Shown here piece by piece: positions 17,711 through 26,106 of a stretch of DNA of 64,000 bases; the stretch's first letter is position 1; the number at the start of each line of letters is the position of its first letter. The notes beneath the pieces were generated by a model that had not been told where the DNA came from, made no database searches, and saw only the letters and a program-made list of their open reading frames with translations. Origin of the DNA: Geodermatophilus sabuli. GTDB lineage: Bacteria > Actinomycetota > Actinomycetes > Mycobacteriales > Geodermatophilaceae. The stretch covers positions 124,001 to 188,000 of the forward strand of contig NZ_OBDO01000008.1 of NCBI RefSeq assembly GCF_900215145.1, in the 5' to 3' direction. The position numbers and the translations under genes were made by a program.

Positions 17711-18427
17711 TCAGTAGCCCAGGTAGGCGCGGCGCATGTCCTCGTTGCCGCGGACCTCGTCGGCGCTGCCGGACAGCACGATCGACCCGGACTCCAGGAC
17801 GTAGCCGCGGGCGGCGAAGGAGAGCGCGAGCTCGGCGTTCTGCTCGACGATGAGCATCGACGTCGACTGCTCGCGGTTGATGGCCTCGAGCTGGGCGAAC
17901 AGCCCGCGCGTGATGATCTGGGCCAGGCCCAGGGACGGCTCGTCCAGCAGCAGCAGCCGGGGGCGGGCCATCAGCCCGCGGGCGATGGCGAGCATCTGCT
18001 GCTCGCCGCCGCTCATCCCGCCGGCCAGCTGGGTGCGCCGCTCGGCGAGCCGGGGGAAGACGTCGTACCAGCGGTCGATGTCGGCGTCGATGCCCTTGGT
18101 GTCCTTGCGGTTCCAGGCTCCGACGCGCAGGTTCTCCTCGACCGACAGGACGCCGAAGACGCCGCGGCCCTGGGGCACGTGCGAGATACCCTGCCGGACG
18201 ATCCACTCGGTCGGCTTCCCGGTGAGCTCGGTGCCGCCGAGGCGGACCGAGCCGCGGGTGCCGACCATCCCGCAGATGGAACGCAGCGTGGTGGTCTTGC
18301 CCGCGCCGTTGGCGCCGAGCAGGACGACGACCTCGCCCTCGCCGACGCTCAGGTCGACGCCCCGGAGGACCTCCACCTGGCCGTAGGAGGCGTGCACGCC
18401 GGACAACTGCAGCAGCGGCTCAGTCAC
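17711..18427 (-). CDS. Liv-type ABC ATP-binding protein, LivF family (second system)
   Basis: 238 residues, the normal LivF length. Walker A is GANGAGKTT, the signature GGMSGGEQQMLAIARGLM, Walker B LLLDEPSLGL, and the switch His region SMLIVEQNAELAL. The start at 18427 overlaps the LivG stop by eight bases, so translation is coupled. It works as a heterodimer with the LivG-type protein. Confidence 0.93.
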   Translation of the reverse strand: MTEPLLQLSGVHASYGQVEVLRGVDLSVGEGEVVVLLGANGAGKTTTLRSICGMVGTRGSVRLGGTELTGKPTEWIVRQGISHVPQGRGVFGVLSVEENLRVGAWNRKDTKGIDADIDRWYDVFPRLAERRTQLAGGMSGGEQQMLAIARGLMARPRLLLLDEPSLGLAQIITRGLFAQLEAINREQSTSMLIVEQNAELALSFAARGYVLESGSIVLSGSADEVRGNEDMRRAYLGY

Positions 18428-19256
18428 GGTGCCCCTCCCCGGTGGAGGTGTCGCTGCCCAGGTAGGCCTCGATGACCGCGGGGTCCCGCTGCACCTCGGC
18501 GGGGGTGCCGTCGGCGATCCGCCGTCCGAAGTCCAGGACGGTGACCCGGTCGCTGATGCTCATCACCATCTTCATGTGGTGCTCGACCAGCAGCACCGAC
18601 AGCCCGAAGTCGTCACGCAGGCCGCGGATCACCGCACCGAGCTCGTCGACCTCGGAGTGGGTGAGGCCGTTGGCCGGCTCGTCGAGCAGCAGCAGCTTGG
18701 GGCGGGCCGCCATGGCCCGGGCCAGCTCGATCCGCTTCATCGTGCCGAAGGGCAGCCCGGCCACCGGCCGCAGCGCGAGGGAGGCGAGGTCGAGCCGCTC
18801 GAGCAGCCCCATCGCCTCCGCGCGCGCCGCGGAGTCGTCGCGCCGGGCGCCGAGCCGCAGGGCGGACCGGATCCAGCCGCCCCGGCCCCGCGAGTGCGCG
18901 CCGACGACGATGTTGTCGAGCACCGTCATGGTCGGGAACAGCGCGATGTTCTGGAACGTGCGCGCCACGCCCACCTCCGCGATGCGGTGGGCCGGCAGCC
19001 GCAGCAGGTCGGTGCCGTCGAGCAGCACCCGCCCGCTGCTGGCCTCGTAGACGCGGCTGACGACGTTGAACATCGTCGTCTTGCCGGCGCCGTTGGGGCC
19101 GATCAGCCCGCAGACGGCGCCGCGGGGGACGTCGAAGGAGAGGCCGTCGAGGGCGACCACGCCGCCGAAGCGGACGCTGACGTCCTCGACCCGCAGCAGC
19201 GGCACGTCGTCCTCGCCGTGCCGCTGCGCCGCCGCGGCGGTGGTCGCACCGGTCAT
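18420..19256 (-). CDS. Liv-type ABC ATP-binding protein, LivG family (second system)
   Basis: 278 residues from ATG 19256; the longer open frame would run into the dioxygenase gene in another frame and is rejected. Walker A is GPNGAGKTT, the LivG variant signature LPFGTMKRIELARAMA, Walker B LLLLDEPANGLT, and the LivG C-terminus VLDFGRRIADGTPAEVQRDP. It begins only four bases after the stop of the extradiol dioxygenase gene, which ties uptake and ring cleavage into one transcript. Confidence 0.93.
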   Translation of the reverse strand: MTGATTAAAAQRHGEDDVPLLRVEDVSVRFGGVVALDGLSFDVPRGAVCGLIGPNGAGKTTMFNVVSRVYEASSGRVLLDGTDLLRLPAHRIAEVGVARTFQNIALFPTMTVLDNIVVGAHSRGRGGWIRSALRLGARRDDSAARAEAMGLLERLDLASLALRPVAGLPFGTMKRIELARAMAARPKLLLLDEPANGLTHSEVDELGAVIRGLRDDFGLSVLLVEHHMKMVMSISDRVTVLDFGRRIADGTPAEVQRDPAVIEAYLGSDTSTGEGHRD

Positions 19257-19260
19257 CGCG

Positions 19261-20247
19261 TCACTGCCACCGGAGGAAGCCCATGCCGCAGCCGGTGCCC
19301 GCCGCCGTGCGGTAGCACGGGGCGTACTCCGACCACGCGACCTCGCGGTCGTGCATGGCGCCGGCGACGGCGACCCAGTTGCGGATCTCCGAGGAGCCGG
19401 CGTTGAGCAGGTCGTCGGGGATGGTGCGCAGCGACTCGGCGTCGCGGTTGGCGATGCCGTCGAGGACGCGCCGGTCCAGCTCCTCGTCGACGACGAAGTG
19501 CGACAGCCCGCCGGAGGCCACGAGCACCACCCGCGCCTCGACCGGCGACGCCTCGATGGCGGCACCGAGCGCCCTGCCGAAGTCGAAACAGCGCTTCGTC
19601 GAGGGTTGGTTCGGCGGGTAGTAGGTGTTCAGCATGACCGGCACGACCGGGACGTCGGTCCGCTCACCCAGCAGCCGCTGGATGATGAACCCGTAGGCGT
19701 GGCCGAAGCCGTGGCCGGGCGGGGTGGCGGCGATGCTGGCGACGTCGAACTCGCGGGCCACCAGGCCGCGGATGGCGTCGAGGGCCAGCTGCGGGTGTCC
19801 GTCGAACTTGTGGACGGCGTCCATCGCGTAGCCGGTCTTGACCGCCTCGAAGAACTCCCCGGGAGGCGCGCCCTCCATCGTGCCGGTCTCCCAGGTGTCT
19901 CCCCAGAAGATCGCCATGGACGGCTGGTTGGTCGCGTCGAAGACCTCCTCCTGGTCGTCGCCGACGACCACGAGCACGTCGGGCCGCAGCTCCGCGAGGT
20001 CGGCGGCCAGCCGGTCCATGCCCTGCAGGCAGGCGGTGTAGCGCTGCTCCCACACGTCGTCGGTGAGCTCGGCGACGTACCGCTCCCCCACCGCGGCCGA
20101 CAGCTCGTCGAAGGTGACGTGCCGGCCGGCGTTGTCGTGGAGCTCCTTGTTGGTGCGGTCCTGCGCCGCCCGCTCCCGCCACAGGCGCGGGTTGGTGAGC
20201 AGCATCGGGCTGTGCGAGGTGCCGATCGCCCCGACGATGGTGGCCAT
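19261..20247 (-). CDS. LigB-family extradiol aromatic ring-cleavage dioxygenase
   Basis: 328 residues, single-chain class III extradiol dioxygenase (LigB fold). The N-terminal TSHSP places a metal-ligand His at residue 12. The C-terminal half lines up with LigB by eye: VMLNTYYPPNQPSTKRCFDFG, then SGGLSHF with the acid-base His250, and GSSE with a Glu near 287. The residue expected to match the second metal His of Sphingobium LigB falls in VGDDQEEVF, where Gln99 or Asp98 stands instead. This may mark the methylgallate/gallate branch or a changed metal site. The family opens catechol-type rings with Fe(II) and O2. The gene directly precedes the second Liv importer; a hairpin separates it from the SnoaL-like gene upstream. 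Substrate unknown. Confidence 0.82.
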   Translation of the reverse strand: MATIVGAIGTSHSPMLLTNPRLWRERAAQDRTNKELHDNAGRHVTFDELSAAVGERYVAELTDDVWEQRYTACLQGMDRLAADLAELRPDVLVVVGDDQEEVFDATNQPSMAIFWGDTWETGTMEGAPPGEFFEAVKTGYAMDAVHKFDGHPQLALDAIRGLVAREFDVASIAATPPGHGFGHAYGFIIQRLLGERTDVPVVPVMLNTYYPPNQPSTKRCFDFGRALGAAIEASPVEARVVLVASGGLSHFVVDEELDRRVLDGIANRDAESLRTIPDDLLNAGSSEIRNWVAVAGAMHDREVAWSEYAPCYRTAAGTGCGMGFLRWQ

Positions 20248-20308
20248 CAGTGCTCCTTGGTTGTCCGAGGGACCCGGCGGCGCCGGGTGGAGTGGTTCCG
20301 GGCACGCG

Positions 20309-20340
20309 CCGGCCGGCCGCCTCGGGAGGCGGCCGGCCGG
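20309..20340 (-). terminator. Perfect hairpin between SnoaL-like and dioxygenase genes
   Basis: Arms ccggccggccgcctc and gaggcggccggccgg form a perfect 15-bp stem on a two-base loop, just after the SnoaL-like stop and before the dioxygenase start. It may end the upstream transcript or attenuate the dioxygenase-importer operon. Confidence 0.65.
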
Positions 20341-20347
20341 GCGGAGA

Positions 20348-21025
20348 TCAGTACTCGACCTGCTTGCCGGTCACCGGGTGCTCGTAGTGGAACGGCATCG
20401 TCTCGGTGTACGGGAACATCTTCCAGTCGCGGACGATCTCGTCGGGGCCGTGCGGGTCGGCGGGATAGGTCTCGCTGAGGTAGCCCTCGTACTCGACGGG
20501 GCAGCGCGCCCAGCCCTTGTCGAAGTCGCCCTGCCAGAACGACCGCATGTTGAGCAGCTTGATCCGCCACTGGCCGTCCTGCTTGACGTACTCGTTCTCG
20601 TAGATGCCGCCCTCGAACCACTGGCGGAAGCCGGGGACGGTCTCGTGGGTGCCGGCCTGCATGACCGAGCGGAACCGGGCCCCGGCCGACTGGCCGTCCT
20701 CGGAGAGCGTGATGATCCCCTGCATCTGCGGGTGGTCGAGCAGCCGGCCGTAGCGCGGGCCGTTGTGCCCCTCGGCGAACTTCGTCATGAAGCGGCCGGT
20801 GTAGAGGCGCGCGACCCCCTCCTTGCCGCGGAACACGCCGTGCAGGAAGCGCACCTCGGCGCCCTCGTCGGCGAAGAGCTCGACGACCTCCTCGTAGTAG
20901 GTCTTGTCGAGGTAGTAGCCGTACGTGTACTGCAGCCGCCGGATCGCCTCGATGTCCTCGGCCCGGGTGACCCGGTTCTCCAGTTCCGCGATCCGCGCCT
21001 CGAGGGCGGCCACCTGGTCAGTCAT
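20348..21025 (-). CDS. SnoaL/NTF2-like protein with N-terminal coiled segment
   Basis: 225 residues from ATG 21025, chosen for the GGAGGAG sequence upstream; the longer frame into the divergent promoter is rejected. An N-terminal heptad-like helix (VAALEARIAELENRV) precedes an NTF2/SnoaL cone fold opening with EDIEAIRRLQYTYGYYLDK. Such proteins include aromatic-ring dioxygenase small subunits, hydratases and polyketide cyclases. The catalytic role cannot be assigned. It stands first on the minus strand before the dioxygenase and importer genes, and is divergent from the P450 gene, so a part in the same pathway is plausible. Confidence 0.8.
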   Translation of the reverse strand: MTDQVAALEARIAELENRVTRAEDIEAIRRLQYTYGYYLDKTYYEEVVELFADEGAEVRFLHGVFRGKEGVARLYTGRFMTKFAEGHNGPRYGRLLDHPQMQGIITLSEDGQSAGARFRSVMQAGTHETVPGFRQWFEGGIYENEYVKQDGQWRIKLLNMRSFWQGDFDKGWARCPVEYEGYLSETYPADPHGPDEIVRDWKMFPYTETMPFHYEHPVTGKQVEY

Positions 21026-21413
21026 CTCGCTCCTCCGCGTCGTCCTCTGCCGCACCCGCCGGACACGGCAGGGGCAAGCGGCAACGTATGCGTGACGCTG
21101 GTCACCGTCAACGATTCGACAAACGTTTCCGTCAGGCGCAAGACCGAGACCGCACCGTGACCATCCGGTGCGAGCACCTCTTGGGCCGTTTGCCCAGGTC
21201 AGCGAGTCGAGACACCGGAGCGTGCCACCCGATCGGGTGACGACGGCGATCTGATGCGCTTCCTTGACGAGAGGCGACCGCGGTGCCAGCCTCCATCCGG
21301 TCCGCCCGCTGGGCTGTGCGCCGTCGGCGCACCCGCGGGCCGGCACCGGGCTCGAACCCGGGCCCGAACCAGGCCGCTGGGCACCGGGGCCCGGCCGAGG
21401 AAGGGGAACGCGC
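21026..21413. promoter_or_regulatory. Divergent promoter region, SnoaL-like / P450
   Basis: 388 bases without a gene separate two divergent starts. The half near the SnoaL-like gene has the only A/T-rich patch, with the palindrome aaacgttt (21121-21128) flanked by gac and gtc, a candidate regulator site. The half near the P450 is filled with GC-rich inverted sequence. No regulator gene is adjacent. I see no certain -35/-10 pair. Confidence 0.4.
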
Positions 21414-22607
21414 ATGCTCATCGACGCCGCCGCGAAGCTGGAGCCGGAGGCGCTGCGGTGCCCGTTCCCCGCCTACGCCGAGTTGCGCGACACGGGGGTC
21501 ACCTTCGTCAAGGCGGCGAACGCCTACCTGGTGACCCGCGCCGAGGACATCGAGGCCGTGCTCCGGGACCACGGCACGTTCTCCTCGCTCAACGCCATCG
21601 GCGCCCCGCCCATCCCGCCGGACAGCGAGATGGCCAAGCGGGTGCCGTTCCTGCTGCTGTCCGACGAGCCGGACCACTCCGAGCGCCGCAAGCTCGTGCA
21701 GCGCGCGTTCACCCCGAGCCGGTTGGCGCGGTTCGAGCCGCGCATCCGGGAGCTGTGCACCGAGCTGGTGGAGGCGATGCGCGGGCGCACCGAGGTCGAG
21801 TTCATGGAGGAGTTCGCCGTCCCGCTGCCCATCGCGGTGATCACCACCGTGCTCGGCGTCCCGGGCGAGGAGACCGCCTCGTTCCGCCGGCTGTCGGAGG
21901 AGCTGGCCGCCACCGTCGGCAACCACGCCGCCGACCCGGCCGACATCGTGCGCATCGCCGAGGAGTTCGCCGCGCTGCTGGCCCCCTCGCTGGAGGCCGC
22001 CGCGGCCGCCGAGCAGGAGGACACGATCCTGCACACCATCGCCGCCGCCGAGCGCACCGCCGGGCTCCCCCGCCACGACTCCACGCGGTTCGTCATGGAG
22101 TTGCTGATCGCCGGCAACGTGACCACCACCGACCACATCGGCAACAGCATGGTGCTGCTGGCCCGTGACCCGGAGCTGGCCGACCGGCTGCGCGCCGACC
22201 CCAGCCGGCTGTCGTACTTCATCGAGGAGTCGCTGCGCCTGGAGTCGCCGATCCAGGGCCTGTTCCGCATCACCACCCGCGACACCGAGGTCGGCGGGGT
22301 GCCGATCCCGGCCGGCTCGCGGGTGCAGGTCATGTACGGCTCGGGCAACCGGGACGCCGCGCTGGTCGAGCGGCCCGACGAGCTGGACCTCGCCCGCCGC
22401 GCCCCGTCGGCACACCTGGCCTTCGGCAAGGGCGTGCACTCCTGCCTGGGCAACATCCTGGCCCGCCTGGAGAGCAAGGTGGCCCTGGAGACGCTGCTCG
22501 GCAGCATCTCCCGCTTCGAGCTGGCCGTCGGCGCGGACGCCATCGACTACCTGCCGAGCTTCGTCAACCGCGGGCCGCAGGCCCTGCCGCTGCGCCTGAC
22601 GTGGTGA
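21414..22607 (+). CDS. Cytochrome P450
   Basis: 397 residues from ATG 21414 (GGGGAA nearby upstream), the normal length of a soluble bacterial P450. The I-helix oxygen-binding motif AGNVTTTD is at 233-240, the ExxR pair at Glu272/Arg275 (EESLR), and the heme loop FGKGVHSCLG carries the thiolate ligand Cys344. It would hydroxylate a small hydrophobic substrate with electrons from ferredoxin and reductase, neither of which is encoded in this window. The stop overlaps the start of an SDR gene, so hydroxylation followed by alcohol oxidation is a reasonable reading of the pair. Confidence 0.95.
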   Translation: MLIDAAAKLEPEALRCPFPAYAELRDTGVTFVKAANAYLVTRAEDIEAVLRDHGTFSSLNAIGAPPIPPDSEMAKRVPFLLLSDEPDHSERRKLVQRAFTPSRLARFEPRIRELCTELVEAMRGRTEVEFMEEFAVPLPIAVITTVLGVPGEETASFRRLSEELAATVGNHAADPADIVRIAEEFAALLAPSLEAAAAAEQEDTILHTIAAAERTAGLPRHDSTRFVMELLIAGNVTTTDHIGNSMVLLARDPELADRLRADPSRLSYFIEESLRLESPIQGLFRITTRDTEVGGVPIPAGSRVQVMYGSGNRDAALVERPDELDLARRAPSAHLAFGKGVHSCLGNILARLESKVALETLLGSISRFELAVGADAIDYLPSFVNRGPQALPLRLTW

Positions 22608-23317
22608 GGGCCACGACCGCGGTCGTCACCGGCGGCGCACGTGGCATCGGCCGGGCCCTGGCCGAGCGGCTGCGGGCCGACGGGCACCGGGTCACCGTGC
22701 TCGACGTCGTGGAGCCGGACGACGCCGCGACGACGGACTGGATCCGCTGCGACGTGACCGAGCCCGACCAGCTGCAGGCCGCGATGACCGAGGTGGCCGA
22801 CGCCGGCGACGGCATCGACGTCCTGGTGAACAACGCCGGGCTGATCTCGCCCCGCCGCCCGTACCTGGAGTCGGGCAAGGAGGAGCTGCTGCGGTACCTG
22901 ACGGTCAACGCCGTCGGGTACGCGCTGGCCACCCAGGCGGCGCACCCGTACCTGGTGGCCGGCGACCGCGGCTGCGTGGTCAACGTCGCCTCGCGGACCT
23001 TCTTCACCGGCAGCCCCGGCCAGCTGGCCTACGTGGCGAGCAAGGGCGCCGTCCTCGGCATGACCCGGGTGCTGGCCCAGGAGCTCGGACCGCACGGCGT
23101 CACCGTCAACGCCGTCATGCCCGGGCAGGTCGCCACCCCGGGGACCGAGCAGTACAACTCCGAGGAGGACTTCGACCGCACGATGGCCCAGCAAGCCATC
23201 CGGCGGCGGGTCCAGCCGGAGGACCTCGCCGGGCTGGTGTCGTTCCTCTGCGGGCCCGATGCCCGCATGGTCACCGGCCAGACCATCGTCTGCGACGGCG
23301 GCGGCTACCTGCACTGA
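22604..23317 (+). CDS. SDR oxidoreductase coupled to the P450
   Basis: 237 residues from GTG 22604, which overlaps the P450 stop as GTGA; GTG 22601 is an in-frame alternative one codon longer. TGGARGIG lies near residue 9, NNAG near 77, and the catalytic YVASK near 144. The C-terminal TGQTIVCDGGGYLH is usual for classical SDRs. It probably oxidises the alcohol formed by the P450, or acts on a related alcohol with NAD(P). A strong terminator hairpin follows. Confidence 0.9.
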   Translation: MRATTAVVTGGARGIGRALAERLRADGHRVTVLDVVEPDDAATTDWIRCDVTEPDQLQAAMTEVADAGDGIDVLVNNAGLISPRRPYLESGKEELLRYLTVNAVGYALATQAAHPYLVAGDRGCVVNVASRTFFTGSPGQLAYVASKGAVLGMTRVLAQELGPHGVTVNAVMPGQVATPGTEQYNSEEDFDRTMAQQAIRRRVQPEDLAGLVSFLCGPDARMVTGQTIVCDGGGYLH

Positions 23318-23330
23318 GCCGTACCGCCCC

Positions 23331-23368
23331 GAGGGCCACGGTGGGAGTCCGCTCCCGCCGTGGCCCTC
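23331..23368 (+). terminator. Terminator of the P450-SDR operon
   Basis: Arms of 17 bases (23331-23347 and 23352-23368) pair with one mismatch around tccg, 13 bases after the SDR stop. Confidence 0.75.
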
Positions 23369-23519
23369 CGTCGTCACGCGGTGGGCACCGGCGTTCGGCA
23401 TGGCGGAATCGTCGCCCTTGAGCGAGTCAGCGGGCGGGACGTTCGCTACCGTCGGGGTCGGCTCGTGGTGACGGTTCCACCGTCGTCCGCCACGGCCGCC
23501 GAGAGGAGACCCGCGTCCG

Positions 23520-24491
23520 ATGCCCCACCCGTTCCGCACCACCGCCGCCCTCACCGGCGTCGCCCTGCTCGTCGCCTCCTGCGGGGGCGGCGACGACGCC
23601 GCCCCCGCAGGCACCGAGGAGGGCGGTCTGACCCCGATCACGGTCGCCGACACCGCCGGCGCCCCGCTGTACTTCCTGACCTACGGCCAGGAACAGGGCC
23701 ACTTCGAGGACGCCGGCCTCGACCTGGACATCTCCGCCTCGACCGGTGGCGCCACGGTCATCCCGCAGCTGGTGGGCGGCGACCTCGACGTCGCCGGCTC
23801 GAACGTGGTCTCGGTCCTCATCGGCGCCGCGCAGGGCCTGCCGTTGCGGATGGTGGCCGGAGGCACCAGCACCTCGGAGGACCCGGACCAGGACTTCTCG
23901 GCGCTCATGGTCCCCGCCGACAGCCCGGCGACCGGCATCGCCGACCTGCAGGGTCAGCGGGTCGCGGTCAACACCCTGCGCAACATCAACGACATCGTGC
24001 TCGGCTCGATGCTGGAGGAGGCCGGGCTGGCCTACGACAGCGTCGAGTTCGTCGAGCTGCCGTTCCCCGACATGGCCGCGGCCGTCGCCAACGGGGACGT
24101 GGCGGGCGCGATGATCATCGAGCCGTTCGTCACCGCCGCCGAGCAGCAGGGCTTGAAGATCATCGGGCGCCCGTACAGCGACCTCAAGCCGGGGCTGCAG
24201 ATCGGCACCTACGTGATGAGCGCGCAGGCGGTGCAGGAGCGGCCGGAGGTGGCCGAGGCGTTCCTGGAGGGGGTGCAGGCCACCGCGGACGACATCGCGG
24301 CCGACCCGGAGGCCTTCCGCGCCGCACTCCCCGAACTCGGTGACCTCGATCCCGAGCTGGCCGCGGACGTGCGGATCAACCTGTGGCAGGGCGGCACCGA
24401 CCGGGAGTCGCTGGAGCTGATCCAGGACCTGATGGTCGACTACGCCTTGGTCGAGGAACCGGTCGACCTCGACGAGATCGTGGTCGGCTGA
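23520..24491 (+). CDS. SsuA/THI5/NMT1-type ABC substrate-binding lipoprotein (orphan)
   Basis: 323 residues. A signal peptide ends in the lipobox LLVASCGGG. The mature part opens PITVADTAGAPLYFLTYGQEQGHFEDAGLDLD, the pattern of NMT1/THI5-like proteins that bind aromatic sulfonates, taurine, nitrate, pyrimidine precursors or phthalate-type acids. No permease or ATPase of the matching type is in the window, so it must either use a transporter elsewhere or have a sensory role. It is followed after three bases by the FAD hydroxylase gene, so its ligand is probably that enzyme's substrate or a relative. Confidence 0.87.
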   Translation: MPHPFRTTAALTGVALLVASCGGGDDAAPAGTEEGGLTPITVADTAGAPLYFLTYGQEQGHFEDAGLDLDISASTGGATVIPQLVGGDLDVAGSNVVSVLIGAAQGLPLRMVAGGTSTSEDPDQDFSALMVPADSPATGIADLQGQRVAVNTLRNINDIVLGSMLEEAGLAYDSVEFVELPFPDMAAAVANGDVAGAMIIEPFVTAAEQQGLKIIGRPYSDLKPGLQIGTYVMSAQAVQERPEVAEAFLEGVQATADDIAADPEAFRAALPELGDLDPELAADVRINLWQGGTDRESLELIQDLMVDYALVEEPVDLDEIVVG

Positions 24492-24494
24492 CCG

Positions 24495-26084
24495 GTGACG
24501 AGCACACGTCGGATCGAGACACAGGTCGCCGTCGTCGGCGGCGGGCCGGTCGGGACGGGGCTGGCGATCGCGCTGGGGCAGCGGGGCGTCCGGTGCGTCG
24601 TCCTCGAGCGCCGCCCCGAGCCGCAGCCGGTGCCCAAGGGGCAGAACCTCACCCAGCGGACGATGGAGCACATGCGGGCCTGGGGCGTCGAGGAGCGCGT
24701 CCGCGCCGGCCGCCTGATCCCCGCGGGCCAGGCCATCGGGGGCATCACCGCCTACGGCTCGCTGCTCGGGGAGTACTCCTACGAGTGGCACCGCCGCGCC
24801 GCCGTGCGCCGGTTCTACGCCGCCGACAACGAGCGTCTCCCGCAGTACGCCACCGAGCGGGCGCTGCGGGCCCGCGTCGCGGAGCTGCCGACGGTGTCGG
24901 TCCACTACGGCGCCCGAGCCGAGGAGGTGACCCAGGACGACCGGGGCGCCCGGGTCAGCGCCCGTGACGCGTCCGGCGAGGTGCTCGAGGTCGACGCCCG
25001 GTACGTCGTCGGCTGCGACGGCAGCCGGTCGGGGGTCCGCGAGGCCGCCGGCATCCCCCAGACCCGCACCGACCACGAGCAGCTGATGGTGCTGCTGGTC
25101 TTCCGGTCGGCGCAGCTGCACGACCTGCTCGAGCGGTTCCCCGGCACGTCGTACTTCAACGTGCTGAACCCCGAGCTGGAGGGCTACTGGCAGTTCCTCG
25201 GGCGCGTCGACGCCCGGGACACCTGGTTCTTCCACGCGCCGGTCGACCACGACACCGCCGTGCCCTCCACCGACTTCCGGCCGCTGGTGTGGCGCACGGT
25301 CGGCACGGAGTTCGACGTCGAGGTGCAGCACGTCGGCTTCTGGGACATGCGGTTCGCGCTCGCCGACCGGTACCGGGCGGGTCGCGTGTTCGTCGCCGGC
25401 GACGCCGCGCACAGCCACCCGCCCTACGGCGGCTACGGCATCAACACCGGGTTCGAGGACGCCGCGAACCTCGCCTGGAAGCTGGGCGCCGTCGTCGAGG
25501 GGTGGGCGGGCGACGGCCTGCTGGACTCCTACGACGCCGAGCGCCGGCCGGTCTTCGCCTCGACCCGCGACGACTTCATCGCCCGGTCCATCGAGGTCGA
25601 CCGGGAGTTCCTCGCCTCCCACGACCCCGGCACCGACCGGCCCGGCTTCGAGGCCGCCTGGACGGCGCGGGCGACGGGCGCGCCCGCGGAGGTCGACGCG
25701 TACGAGCCGCACTACGAGGGCTCCCCCGTGGTCGCCGGCGGCGGGTCGGGGACCCCGAGCGCCTCCGGCCGGCACGAGGCGCGGGCCCGGGCCGGGCACC
25801 ACCTGGCGGCCCAGCCGGAGGGCACCGGCGTCGACCTGTTCGACGAGCTGACCGGCGGCGGGTTCGTCCTGCTCCGCTCCGGGACGGCGGGCGAGGAGCT
25901 GGTGGCGGCCGCGGCCCGTGCCTCGGTCCCGCTGCGGGTCGTGGACGTCGACGACGCCGTCCGTGCCGCCTACGGCGCCGACCTGGTGCTGGTCCGCCCC
26001 GACCAGTACGTCGCCTGGGCCGGGGACCGCTGCGACGACGCCGACGCGCTCCTCGCCACCGTCACGGGGCACTCCGCCGCCTGA
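24495..26084 (+). CDS. FAD-dependent aromatic hydroxylase (PheA/MhpA-type)
   Basis: 529 residues from GTG 24495. The Rossmann motif GGGPVGTG is at 15-22. The DG motif lies in VVGCDGSRSGVR, and the GD motif in FVAGDAAHSHPPYGGYGINTG. A C-terminal thioredoxin-like region follows after about residue 400. This is the class A flavin monooxygenase family that hydroxylates phenols, 3-hydroxyphenylpropionate, resorcinol or pentachlorophenol using NAD(P)H and O2. It is co-transcribed with the orphan binding lipoprotein three bases upstream. Its catechol-type product would suit the extradiol dioxygenase at 19.3 kb. Confidence 0.92.
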   Translation: MTSTRRIETQVAVVGGGPVGTGLAIALGQRGVRCVVLERRPEPQPVPKGQNLTQRTMEHMRAWGVEERVRAGRLIPAGQAIGGITAYGSLLGEYSYEWHRRAAVRRFYAADNERLPQYATERALRARVAELPTVSVHYGARAEEVTQDDRGARVSARDASGEVLEVDARYVVGCDGSRSGVREAAGIPQTRTDHEQLMVLLVFRSAQLHDLLERFPGTSYFNVLNPELEGYWQFLGRVDARDTWFFHAPVDHDTAVPSTDFRPLVWRTVGTEFDVEVQHVGFWDMRFALADRYRAGRVFVAGDAAHSHPPYGGYGINTGFEDAANLAWKLGAVVEGWAGDGLLDSYDAERRPVFASTRDDFIARSIEVDREFLASHDPGTDRPGFEAAWTARATGAPAEVDAYEPHYEGSPVVAGGGSGTPSASGRHEARARAGHHLAAQPEGTGVDLFDELTGGGFVLLRSGTAGEELVAAAARASVPLRVVDVDDAVRAAYGADLVLVRPDQYVAWAGDRCDDADALLATVTGHSAA

Positions 26085-26106
26085 CGCCCCGCGAGGGACG
26101 CGGCAC

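Noticed and set aside
21345-21370. tRNA T-arm-like sequence (gggctcgaaccc)
   Set aside because: It is only a palindrome; no acceptor stem, D-arm or anticodon arm can be folded around it, and the loop lacks the TTC start.
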